Source of the DNA: Haematobia irritans
Lineage: Eukaryota > Arthropoda > Insecta > Diptera > Muscidae
NCBI RefSeq assembly: GCF_050003625.1
Contig: NC_134397.1
Coordinates: forward strand, 271,926,070-271,990,069
DNA length: 64,000 nt
Reading direction: 5' to 3'
Part shown: positions 44,485 to 55,068 of the stretch, piece after piece
How the letters are laid out: every line of letters starts with the position of its first letter
How positions within the stretch are numbered: position 1 is the first letter of the stretch
The notes under the pieces: generated by a model
What the model saw: only the letters and a program-made list of their open reading frames with translations
What the model was told of the DNA's origin: nothing
The model's database searches: none
Translations under genes and position numbers: made by a program

Positions 44485-46670
44485 ATTGTCTCGAAATTGC
44501 ATAAGAGAGAAGTTCCCACTGTGGTATCACAAATATTGGTCAATATTTTTTTCACAGTATTGGTTTTTCTTTTGATTCCACTTGATTTGATTTACCTCTA
44601 TTATATCAATAGGCGAAGGTCCTGGCAACCAGTCCTAATGTAATTTTTTATTTTTATACCCTCCACCGTAGGATGGGGGTATATTAACTTTGTCATTCCG
44701 TTTGTAACACATCGAAATATTGCTCTAAGACCCCATAAAGTATATATATTCTGGGTCGTGGTGAAATTCTGAGTCGATCTGAGCATGTCCGTCCGTCCGT
44801 CCGTCCGTCTGTTGAAATCACGCTAACTTCCGAACGAAACAAGCTATCGACTTGAAACTTGGCACAAGTAGTTGTTATTGATGTAGGTCGGATGGTATTG
44901 TAAATGGGCCATATCGGTCGACTTTTACGTATAGCCCCCATATAAACGGACCCCCAAATTTGGCTTGCGAGGCCTCTAAGAGAAGCAAATTTCATCCGAT
45001 CCGGCTGAAATTTGGTACATGGTGTTAGTATATGGTCTCTAACAACCATGCAAAAATTGGTCCACATCGGTCCATAATTATATATAGCCCCCATATAAAC
45101 CGATCCCCCGATTTGGCTTGCGAGGCCTCTAAGAGAAGCAAATTTCGTCCGATCCGGCTGAAATTTGATACATGGTATTAGTATATGCTTTCTAACAACC
45201 ATGCAAAAATTGGTCCACATCGGTCCATAATTATATATAGCCCCCATATAAACCGATCCCCCGATTTGGCTTGCGAGGCCTCTAAGAGAAGCAAATTTCA
45301 TCCGATTCGGCTGAAATTTGGTACATGGTGTTAGTATATGGTCTCTAACAACCATGCAAAAATTGGTCCACATCGGTCAATAATTATATATAGCCCCCAT
45401 ATAAACCGATCACTAGATTTGACCTCCGGAGCCTCTTGGAAGACCAAAATTCATCTGATTCAGTTGAAATTTGGTACGTGGTGTTAATATATGACCTCAA
45501 ACTCCCATGCAAAAATTGGTCGATATCGGTCCATAATTATATATAGGCCCCATATGAAGCGATCCCCAGATTTGACCTCCAGAGTCCCTTGGAAGAGCAA
45601 AATTCTTCCCATTCGGTTGAAATTTGGTATGTGATGTTAGTATATGGTACCCAACAACCATGCATGTATTGGTTCCTATCGGTCCATAATTATATATAGC
45701 TCCCATATAAACCGATCCCCAGATTTGACCTCCGATGCCTTTTGGAGAAGCAAAATTCATCCGATCTGCTTGAAATTTGGTACGTGGTGGTAGTATATGA
45801 TATTTAACAACCATGCCAAAAGTGGTCCATATCAGTCCATAATCATACATAGCCCCATATAAACCTATCCCGAGATTTGGTTTTGGAGCCTTTTGGAGGA
45901 GCACATTTCATCCGAGTGAGTTGAAATTTGGTACATTGTGCTAGTATATGGTCGTTAACAACCATGCATAACTAGGTCCATATCGGTCTATAGTTATATA
46001 TGGCCCTCAGATAAATCGGTCCCCAGTCACACAAAAATTGGTCCATATCAAGTTCATAATTGTATATAGCCACATATAAGCGACCCCCATATTTCAATGC
46101 TGGATACCTTGCCACCGGTATCCATGGTGGAGGGTACATAAGATTCGGCCTGGCCGAACTTACGGCCGTATATACTTGTTTTAAATTAATTTACACTAAA
46201 TAAATCAATAAATAAATTATATGAAAGTCATTCGTGTTATATTAAAGTTCTTCATAAACGTGTTAACCACAATTTAAAATACCAAATTCAAAACGCGCCT
46301 TTAAAATAAAGTCTTGAAAGACTTGAAAGAAACTTATACAATTTTCTTTTATGCGAATATACAAATTTTTATGTGGAATCTCTTAACTTTAACCCTTTCA
46401 CTGCCGATGTCCACTTAGAAGGACATTCGAAAAAGACACCAATTTCTATTCTTCTATGTTATTTTAAAGTAGAGACTTTAATCTAAATAAGCTATAAATA
46501 TTTTCCATATTGGTGAGCACTAAAATACATTTTTATAGACTTCTTTAACAATAAACGAAAAATACGAAAATTTGAGACAGTTTTTCTACTGTATGTTTCT
46601 AGTAAATGGACATTTATACAAAAACTATAGCTGATACCTTTACGGGTTCTTTTTTGAAATTTGTTTTTTT
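44485..46670 (+). repeat. Tandem segmental duplication, unit 2, containing HINE-4
   Basis: It matches unit 1 before and after HINE-4. The stretch TCGATTTATTTCTC present in unit 1 near 44268-44281 is missing here. Unit 1 is the pre-insertion state of the HINE-4 target. Confidence 0.9.
44654..46178 (+). mobile_element. HINE-4, complete, with a known empty site
   Basis: It starts TTATACCCTCCACCGTAGG and has a GTCCGTCCGTCCGTCCGTCT block near 44788. About 150-bp units follow, with the hairpin TTCGGCCTGGCCGAA at 46144-46158, ending TATATACTTG. The flanks are T runs and no target bases are duplicated when compared with unit 1 near 43988. Minus-strand open frames at 44693-45373 and 45497-45904 are repeat products with the same 51-residue period as in HINE-3. 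Confidence 0.93.
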
Positions 46671-46890
46671 CACACTGCGAAAGATATTATAGGCCAAATA
46701 GCACTTATTTTCATAAGGCCATTTGGTGATAATTCTAGAATCAAGTTTTCAGAACAAGCTTATATAGATCTTGAAGTAATTGAGGTAGGTTCTTAAAATG
46801 ACAATTTTTATTCTACATGCTGTTAGTACTAGTAAAAACTGATGAAAAATTAAAGTTTTTAAGTTTAGGTTCATTTCGGTAGTGAAAGGG
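46393..46890. mobile_element. PiggyBac-like MITE (TTAA target)
   Basis: TTAA lies at 46389-46392 and 46891-46894. The ends CCCTTTCACTGCCGA and TCGGTAGTGAAAGGG are inverted repeats with one mismatch. TTAA duplication and CCC/GGG ends are the piggyBac signature. The 498-bp interior has no frame. Its left part is also in duplication unit 1 (from about 44190), so the duplication breakpoint cut this element. Confidence 0.8.
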
Positions 46891-46894
46891 TTAA

Positions 46895-47808
46895 GAAGTT
46901 TATTGTCTTTTAGCTTTCATATTTTGGATCTTCCTTGTTAATCATATTTCCATATAAATTGTTCTGTAACAGTTTAATTTATATGGAAAACCCCATACAC
47001 ATTGTATAGATCGCAAGAGTATGATATTACAGTGTTATTAACAGATCAGAAATAGTTGATAATGCTATTAACAGTACAATATCAGCTGCTTGATGAAAAC
47101 AAACAGATAAATGTAGTAAACAACAAAAGAAAGAAAACAAAAACACAACAATAATTCAATCAAAAATAAATCTCCAAGGATTTTCAAAATGACGCAATTG
47201 TGTAAATGTACATCAAAAAAGAATTATCTTGTTTGTTTTTTTTTAACTTCCTTGAAAGTAAAATGAAATTGTACAATCATTTCATTGGTATGGATACAAC
47301 ATATAAAAACGCAACATAACCTTAACCCCTTATTCTCTATGTCATGGAACTTACCCAACTTGGACTTTATATTCCAATAATAAATTGAATTGAAATTCAA
47401 TACTTTATAAATTGCATTGTAATAGTTTATGTATTAATTATGTATTATGTATAAATTGTAATTTTGTTTTTACAATGAAAATGTTCATTGCTCATCAATT
47501 CAACATTGTATCACACACCTTGCATTCCAATACATTTGAATATAAAATGTAAAACCAAGTAAAAACTTGTAAACCGGCTTGTCAAGAATAAACAAAGATC
47601 TATGGTAATATCTTAACACCGAAATTTAAAATGCGATAAAATGAAAATTTTTATTTTTAATAAAAACCAACAACGAGAATTTAAAAGTATTTCAAGAAGA
47701 CCATTAAAACAACAATTACCAAATGTCAAATTTCATAAAAACAGGGAATATTACAAATAAAATGAGACATATAAAAGTAAGAGGTCTCGTTGCGATAATA
47801 GTCAACGA
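46895..47808. other. Unassigned AT-rich DNA
   Basis: No repeat, RNA gene or credible frame was found. Confidence 0.3.
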
Positions 47809-48562
47809 CATATGATCACGGTTGCCATATGTGCTAGAATTCTACCAAAAATGGTAGATTTTTTTGTTGTTTGGTAGATTGATCAAATTCTGGATATTTT
47901 TGTAAATTTTTTTTTTACCTCTCCAACTAAGAGGTACTTAAATTTGATTATACAGAAATAATATTTAGAAAAAATTCTCTATAGAAATAATACTTAGAAA
48001 CAAGTATATATGGCCGTAAATTCGGCCAAGCCGATTCCTAATACCCTCCACCATGGACTCCGCAGAAAGTTCTACTAAATACTGACATCTACAATCGATT
48101 TGCTTGGGTTGTCTTAATCCATATGGAGGCGGATTAATTACCTACACTGTTAGAAAAATATGTTTTTCATATGTTCCGATATAAACAAAATGTGTTTCGG
48201 GCACAATTTTAAAACACAATATATTTAAGTGCAAGCATGTAATGTTCCTAAACTAACACTAAATGTTTGGGAAATCTATGTTAATATGTTAGAATATATT
48301 ATGTTTGTGGCATGAATGTTTCATAAAAATCATATGTGTGAATGCAAACATATATATATTTACAAATTTCGACTAAACATACATATGTTGTGATATTTTA
48401 TTCAAAGCGACAGAGAGAGTATAGAGAAAGAAATAGAGATAGAAACTGGGAGAGTTGACGAAAGATATCAACATAACAGCGAAAGAATCAAAAGAGAACA
48501 ATTTATAAAAATTTAATATAGTATAAATATAAATGTGTAAATTAAAAATAAAAAAAGTGTTC

Positions 48563-48633
48563 GGTCGGAGCAGGGATTGAACCCACGACCCTTTGCATGC
48601 AAGGCAGACATGCTAACCACTGCTCCACGTGGC
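48563..48633 (-). repeat. tRNA-like module T1 in M5 copy b
   Basis: On the minus strand it shows GTGGAGCAGTGGTTAGCATG, CTTGCATGCAAAGGGTCG, a B-box-like GGTTCAATCCC and CTCCGACC. It is related to the SINE S1 head. Confidence 0.7.
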
Positions 48634-48748
48634 AAACAAATGTATGTTTCTGTTAAATAATGTTATGTTTGCATGGGCTCGTGGGCGCTGCAAACTATGC
48701 TATATAAATGTAATTTATAACGATAATTATCTCCTGGTGACTATAACA

Positions 48749-48820
48749 GCTACGTAATCCAGTGGATAGTGTGTTGGCTTACAAACTGTATGGTGCTCAG
48801 TTCGATTCTCCGTGCAGGCG
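48749..48820 (+). repeat. tRNA-like module T2 in M5 copy b
   Basis: TAATCCAGTGGATAGTGTG, CTTACAAACTGTATGG and GTTCGATTCTC occur in tRNA-like order, followed by GGCGAAAGG and the intron-like segment. It matches M4 module T2 (34806-34880). Confidence 0.65.
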
Positions 48821-50220
48821 AAAGGTAAAATTAAAAAAATTTATAAAAGTGAATAATTTCTTCAACATTATTTGTATTACAGAAAAAGGTGCCAAGAACT
48901 AAAATATTTCGTGGATGTGAAAATTACGAGTATGTTAGGCAATGAGCAGAATCGTCTTTGGGAAAAATTCTTCCAAGCATATAATATTTTTGGGCTCAAA
49001 ATGCTTCCAAACATATAATATGTTCACATAAAACAAACATATTAATGTTTCGGCAGTATCCAATAATATATGTGCTTCCTGCAAAATATGTTTGGAACAT
49101 ATGTTAAAGAAGCGATTTTTTTTGAGGGTGTATATAAGACAATTAAGTTCTTGATCGGTTTATATAGAGGAGTCTATAAATAATTATGAACATATATGAA
49201 CCAATTTTCGCACGGTTAATAGAGGACAAATTTTCAACCTGATCGGATGAAATTTACACTTCCAAGCGGCTCCTCAAGTCAAATCTGGGGATTGGTTTAT
49301 ATGGGGGCTATATATAATTATGGGCCGATATGAACCAATTTTTATGTGATTGTTAGAGGCCATATACTAACACCACCTATCAAATTTCGACCAGATCGGA
49401 TAAAATTTGCTCCTCCAAGAGGCTCCGCAAGTCAATTCTTGGCATCGGTTTATATGGGGGTTTATATAATTATGGACCGATATTGACCAATTTTTGCATG
49501 ACTGACATTAAAGGCCATATACTAACACCACCTACCACGTTTCAACCGTATCGGATGAAATTTGCTCCTCCCAGACAGCCAGCAATTCAAATCTGGGGAT
49601 TGGTTTATATGGGGGCTATATATAATTATGGGCCGATATGAACCAGTTTTTATGTGATTGTTAGAGGCCATATACTAACACCACCTATCAAATTTCAACC
49701 AGATCGGATAAAATTTGCTCCTCCAAGAGGCTCCGCAAGTCAATTCTTGGGATCGGTTTATATGGGGGCTTTATATAATTATGGACCGATATTGACCAAT
49801 TTTTGCATGACTGACATTAAAGGCCATATACTAACACCACCTACCAAGTTTCAACCGTATCGGATGAAATTTGCTCGTCCCAGAGAGCCAGCAATTCAAA
49901 TCTGGGGATCGGTTTATATGGAGGCTATATATAATCATGGACCGATTTTTACATGGTTGTTAGAGTCCATATACTAACACCACGTACCAAGTTTCAACCG
50001 GATATGGTGAAATTTGCTCCTCCTCCGCAAGCCAAATCTGGGGTTTATATGGGGGTTATACGTAAACATGCCCTGATGTGGCCCATCAGGACGGACGGAC
50101 ATCGCTAGATCGACTCAGAATTTCACCACGACCCAGAGTATATATACTTTATGGGATCTGAGACCAGACATTAACTTTGTGATTACAAACGCAATCACAA
50201 AGTTAATGTACCCACCATCC

Positions 50221-51255
50221 TATGGTGGAGTATATAAAAATTGTGTATGTTAAAGGAATAAAATTTTGACAAAATTTTCTATAGAAATAAAATTTAAACC
50301 AAATTTTCATATAAATAAAATATTAAAAAAAAATCTATAGAAATAAAATTTTGAGAAAAAAAATCGATAGAAAGAAATAATATTGTAACAAAAATTTCTA
50401 CAGAAAACTTTGACAAACTTCAAAATACTTGTTTGCTTCTTAAATTTGGTAGATTTTTGATATTTTTTCAGATTTTGATAAATAAATTTTGGCACGAGTG
50501 GCAACCGTGCATATGATTCCAATAAATTTCGTCTAATTTGGCATATTTGTATTAATTTGCTAATTAAGGTTATATGAAAGAATAATATAATGCATATGTT
50601 AAATTTAGTAAAGGGTTAATCTTTTAAGAGCTGTTGAAAATTAAAAAAAAAAACACAAACTTCAGAAAAATGCATGAAGTCTTTATATAAATCGATCTAT
50701 ATAATTTAATGTTTGAAGATTATTTCATGAAATTTCATGATAATCTTTTAAGAGCTATTGAAAATTTAAAAAAAAAAAAAAAACATCCTATGGTGGAGGG
50801 TATAAAAATTGTCTAAAGGAATAAAATTTTGACAAAATTTTCTATAGAAATAAAATTTAGACTTAATTTTCATAGAAATAAAATATTAAAAAAATTCTAT
50901 AGAAATAAAATTTTGAAAAAAAAATCGATAGAAAGAAATAAAATTTTAACAAAAATTTCTAAAGAAAACTTTTGACAAACTTCAAAATACTTTCTTGTTT
51001 GTTAAATTTGGTAGCTTTTTGATTTTTTTTTTTCAGATTTTGATAGATTAATTTTGGCACGAGTGGCAACCGTGCAGTAATTTGGCATATTTGCATTAAT
51101 TTGCTAATTAAGGTTATATGAAAGAATAATATAATACATATATTTAGTAAAGGGTTAATCTTTTAAGAGCTATTGAAAATTAAAAAAAAAAAAAAAAAAA
51201 AACTTCAGAAAAATGCATGAAGTCTTTATATAAATCGATCCATATTTAATGTTTG
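50221..51255 (+). repeat. Tandem segmental duplication, about 565-bp unit
   Basis: The tip of HINE-5, the hAT-3 right array and terminus, and the flank (TTGCTAATTAAGGTTATATG, AATGCATGAAGTCTTTATAT) recur starting near 50789. The second unit lacks part of the target duplication (GTGCAGTAATTTGG replaces GTGCATATGATTCC...). The junction lies in a poly-A run near 50770-50783. Confidence 0.85.
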
Positions 51256-51681
51256 AAGATTCTTTCTTATGTATTTTGATCTGCTGAATTCGAAAAAATT
51301 TAAAAAATACGTTTTTTTAAATGTGGTTTTTTTACATCGCTCTCTTTTGAACCACTTAACTTATCACAGATCCAATTATACACGACTATTCGTCATCTTA
51401 ATACCTTTCACTTAAGTGCCAATAACGATATAATCGAACATTTCTAACTCGAGATATAATTTGTTTAGTGAAAAAAGAGCGAATAACTAAAAATAACGGG
51501 ATACCTCAAAAACTGTTCCATAAAAAATTTTTTAACATTTTTTTCGAATCCAGCAGATCAAAATTCATTCACGGCTCTCATCAAGTGTACATTTTCAGTG
51601 TAAACTAGTGTTATCGATTAAAATAGCAAACTAAATTATGAGAACCGTGAGATTAATCGTACAACCAATCATAAAACAGGT
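51256..51681. mobile_element. M7 inverted-repeat MITE, partial copy
   Basis: TTATGTATTTTGATCTGCTG at the left and the right arm 51425-51603 (CATTTCTAACTCGAGATAT, GTTTAGTGAAAAAAGAGCG, CAGCAGATCAAAATTCATTC, end CATTTTCAGTG then TA) match the M7 at 57981-58500. The left terminus is not preserved. Positions 51605-51681 are unassigned. Confidence 0.7.
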
Positions 51682-52157
51682 TAGAGGTGTTCGCGTGACA
51701 CGTGTGATTCACGCGAGAATCACGTGAGTCGTGAACAAAATCTGAATCAATTTTCGTGAAAGCTTGTGAATGGGACTGAAACAAATGTGTCATGCGTGAG
51801 AAATAAAATCGGTTCGTGAATGTGCTTGAATAAAATTTCTTCAAAGTCACGCTCACGAAAGAAATCAAGATTTAATTCTTACTCGTATATTAACAGACAT
51901 TAATTTAGCTCTCGAACTATATTCTATTTTTGCATTTTGCTACCTTTGCTTATTTCCGTTTGGAAAATGTCGTGAATCTCGTGAGTCTCGTGAATCGTGC
52001 GCGAGGGTGAGTCTTTAAAAGTAGTTCGTGCGTGTGCGTGCGTGGGTACTGGTTTTCATTTCGTGAATGTGAGTGGCTACCACACGTATCGTGCGTGAAT
52101 AAACATTTTGCTGCGTGAATGTGCGTGAGTGAAATTTCACTCACGCGCACACCTCTA
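51682..52157. mobile_element. CGTGAGT-rich hAT-type MITE copy 2
   Basis: The ends TAGAGGTGTTCGCGTGA and TCACGCGCACACCTCTA are inverted repeats, and the 476-bp body is a mosaic of CGTGAGTCACG variants as in copy 1. I see no matching 8-bp flanks, so the target duplication has decayed or the site was rearranged. Minus-strand short frames here (rich in His, Thr and Ser) are repeat artefacts. Confidence 0.8.
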
Positions 52158-52612
52158 GTTCAAGTGAATGATTAATTTTTTCAGCACTAAATAGAAGAAT
52201 TTTGTGCGAAATTTAGTAACAATAGCTCGAATAGCCGCTTCAGTATAAAATGGAAGAAGCGCGAGATATCTACACATTTTGGCAATAAAATTCAACAATT
52301 TACAAGCGTTGTTTTTTTGTAACATGATTCATGCTTAAATTGTAGACCAAAAGTGAAGATGTTTGATAGTGAAAAAAATACGAAGCGCGCGTCAGCTGTT
52401 TAAACCAATAAAAAATCACCCTTTATATATCAGGTTAAAACGTTTAGTTAAAGTGGTTCATAGAGCCCGATACCAATTCTACTGTATTGTTGATATTTGA
52501 ACGTTATTATTGGAAAGAAGAATATTGGCCTAATATAAAAATTTATATAAACTAAATTTTCGGAGACACAATTCATAAAACATTAAGGAAAAATTCCATA
52601 CAGAAGTTTGAT
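52158..52612. other. Unassigned DNA with M1 traces
   Basis: 52412-52437 contains AATCACCCTTTATATATCAG, resembling the DD41D element terminus at 9340-9351, so a solo end may lie here. 52515-52612 has M1-like words (AATATTGGCCTAATAT, CTAAATTTTCGGAG, AAACATTAAGGA). The rest is unassigned. Confidence 0.4.
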
Positions 52613-52767
52613 TACATATATAAAAAAAAATATTTTTTTTTGTCTTCAATTACGAAATTAATTGATCAATAATAGAAAGTCAATTAAAAAATTAATGATC
52701 CAATTAATTTTTGTGAAAGATTTTTGTTACAATTAAAAAGTTTGTTGAATCAATTAAATTAAATCTA

Positions 52768-53282
52768 CACTGAAAAAACAGTGAACCCACCAGGAAGAAA
52801 ACTTTTGATTAATTTTAGAAAATTTTGAATATTTTTAGAAATTTTTAACTAAACAGTGTTACAAGCGCTGGCATCGCGCCGATATCACAAAAATAAGCAA
52901 ATATTTTTCGAAAAATTCAAGAAAATTTATTAGACATAAATAATTTTTTCCCCTTGTTAAAAAAAATTTTGTAGTTTTAAGGAAAAAATTGGAGTTCAAA
53001 AATGCAAGAATATCTTTAGTGACATACGAAGTTCATAATGGACGCTTTTGTAGTAAAATTTACAAATTTGAAGAAATAAAGAACTATTTTATGACAAATA
53101 CGAATTTTGTAAATCTCTATTCTTAACTTGTGTATAATTTTTTCCCGTCTTTTAGTTCATTTAACTATGTACTCAAAAAATTATTAGAGTAAATGAAACT
53201 TTCACCAAATATAATAAGTTCATGAACTCAAATATAGTTAAATTGGCTTTAGTGAAATAGTGAGTTCACTTTTTTTTGAGTG
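52768..53282 (+). mobile_element. M2 MITE copy c, complete
   Basis: TA lies at 52766-52767 and 53283-53284. The ends CACTGAAAAAACAGTGAACC and GTTCACTTTTTTTTGAGTG are inverted repeats of about 20 bp with few mismatches. The 515-bp body is uninterrupted and is the reference for copies a and b. No coding frame. Confidence 0.88.
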
Positions 53283-53283
53283 T

Positions 53284-53460
53284 ATCCCAGCCAGATCTAT
53301 ACTGAAGACTGTGGAAAGTTTAATTCGCCCGAACCGAAACATGTACAGTATAGGCGTGTATAGATTTGTACCTGGCGTTTTCTTTTCAATGACTCATTAA
53401 TAAAAAAAAGTTCCTTAATCTAAAATTGTCCATTAAGCTCGAATAATAATAATTGTAAAA
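53284..53460 (+). repeat. Diverged copy of arm A/B repeat
   Basis: CCCAGCCAGATCTATACTGA, GAAACATGTACAGTATAGGC, CGTTTTCTTTTCAATG and TTGTCCATTAAGCTCG correspond in order to 29860-30020, with many changes. Confidence 0.6.
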
Positions 53461-53530
53461 TTTAAATTTTAATTGAATAGTTTTTAAAGCTCAATTAAAA
53501 CTTTAATTGGAAACATTTTCGTGAAATTCT

Positions 53531-55068
53531 TTTCTATATACATATATCAGTTAAAGTTGGTTAGCTATCTTTGCTCTAACTTAGCTACATGAAAGAGAAT
53601 AATTAAATCAGAGAAGATCAAATCAATTTAAGCCACACGATTCGCCAACAATTTGCATTGTTGTTAAGTTATTTATCTCGGTTGTCAAATTATCCGCTTA
53701 GTTTTAGTTATGTTAATCTATACTAATTGCTCACGATTGCATTCATAAAATTTGTTTTTAGAATAAAGCATTTAGTACACTATTACATACATGATCGTAA
53801 TGATAAAATGAAGTTGTTACACAACGGAAAAACAACAATAAAATTCTTAGGTAATGTAGGAAATCGTGATAATTGGGCAAGAAATAAGTAAGTTCGTTGC
53901 ATATGTATAATAATTTCCGAACAACTATAACGACAAAGCCATGTTACAAAATATATTCAAGTTTAGGGACAATTTCAATAATATTGTAGATTTGTTTCCG
54001 ATTACTAGGACAATATGACCTCAATTCAAAACAATTTTATTTTATGTAAAGATATCCATTTTAATGTCGAATGTCCAAACTCTAAGGATAGAACGTCTTC
54101 ATTGAAGAGTTTATCGACTTTTGGTCAATGAAAAAAAATTGTATTCGAGAAATGCGTTTCTATACTAAGCAAAAGTCGCAAATTATTTGAGTTCACGGTA
54201 ATATATTTTTCAGTATAGGCAATGTTTTATACTCTTCCATTGAACATACCTGATATATAATAAAATCTGATATAAGTTAGTTCATACATTCCATGCGCCT
54301 TTATTGTCTAAAAGGATAAGCCGCAGACAATAAGTGATTAGTTTTCACAGTATTTATGATTAAAACCAAAAGTATTATTATTAATTTTAAATACCTTCTT
54401 CGTTTGACACATATTCAACTTCGATTCTAAAGTGTAAATACATGACAATGTCCACTTGAAGAGGTAATAGAACTTCAATCACTTGGATTGTTTATACTGA
54501 ATAATTAAGTGTGAAAAATATCCACATATTAAAGCAAAGTGCAACATAATGCAGCATTGAACCACTCCAAATTATGGTTCTCATTAGCGTCCATGAGTCT
54601 GATTATGACTGATCATTGATCTAATGATCAGGCTGAAAACTTTAATTCACAAAAAAAAATAAAATGTTCGTTATTTGTTCTCAAAACAATAATCTCAAGA
54701 CTACGTTTTTTGTTTTCTATGTAATAAGGCAAATATAATATTTTTTTTTTTAAATTACACTGAAAGTTAAGTGAATTTGTTATTGCAAAAAATTTTTTCT
54801 ATACAAAAAAAGGAAATTTTAGCAGAGACTTGTTTTCAGCCGGTTCAACACTGTAGAAATTGTATATGGCCTACATATATAGTGGCTAACTCACTGCTGA
54901 GGATTATAACTAACGAGGGTTTTGGATCCATTAGTCTGTTAAGCAGGCAATGTTAAGATGCTTCTGAGAGGTGATTATACCGACTGGCTATGAAAAAAAA
55001 AAACAGCGAGTCATATAATTATTATATGAAATATCATAGGACTTCAAATTAAAGTTTAATAGGCAATA
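53531..55068. other. Unassigned DNA with M6 fragment
   Basis: 53945-54216 is a decayed inverted M6 (AGAAATGCGTTTCTATACTA, CGGTAATATATTTTTCAGT). The stretches 53531-53940 and 54217-55068 show no repeat partner in the window and no credible frame, and may be low-copy host DNA. Confidence 0.35.

Larger units (their letters stand above)
48145..49130 (+). mobile_element. M5 MITE copy b with the twin tRNA-like core
   Basis: TA lies at 48143-48144 and 49131-49132, with ends CACTGTTAGAAAAATATG and TTTTTTTTGAGGGTG. The arms carry ATATGTTTGG-type words as in copy a, and the length (986 bp) matches copy a (979 bp). The core from 48563 to 48915 holds T1 (minus), a conserved spacer, T2 (plus) and an intron-like GT...AG at 48825-48892. 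Confidence 0.8.
48001..50237 (-). mobile_element. HINE-5, split by M5 copy b
   Basis: The 3' end (CAAG at 48001) is followed by a degraded hairpin TTCGGCCAAGCCGA, then M5, then about 150-bp units from 49150 to 50060. A shortened RGAC block is near 50090, and the 5' end complement (GGTGGAGTATATAA) is at 50237. It lies in the 28-bp array of hAT-3. Plus-strand frame 49654-49977 is again repeat-derived. Confidence 0.85.
47817..50509. mobile_element. hAT-3, non-autonomous, split by HINE-5
   Basis: A perfect 8-bp target duplication CATATGAT lies at 47809-47816 and 50510-50517. The termini CACGGTTGCCATATGTGC and GCACGAGTGGCAACCGTG are inverted repeats with a few differences. The left interior has GGTAGATTTTTTTG, and the right interior is a 28-bp tandem array. 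Without HINE-5 it is about 450 bp, so it is a MITE-sized hAT derivative. Confidence 0.9.
52613..53530. mobile_element. M3 MITE split by M2 copy c and a repeat
   Basis: AATTGATCAATA and CAATTAAAAAATTAATGATC words run from 52650 to 52760. After M2 and a stretch resembling arm A (53284-53460), AATTGAATAG and CAATTAAAACTTTAATTGG resume and end near 53530 (ATTCTTTTCTATAT). This is a decayed M3. Confidence 0.5.

Noticed and set aside
44693..45373. 226-codon minus-strand frame
   Set aside because: Same 51-residue repeat as in HINE-3, lying inside HINE-4, and running into the GTCY block and element end.
51950..52150. His/Thr-rich 66-codon frame
   Set aside because: Translation of the CGTGAGT-rich MITE.
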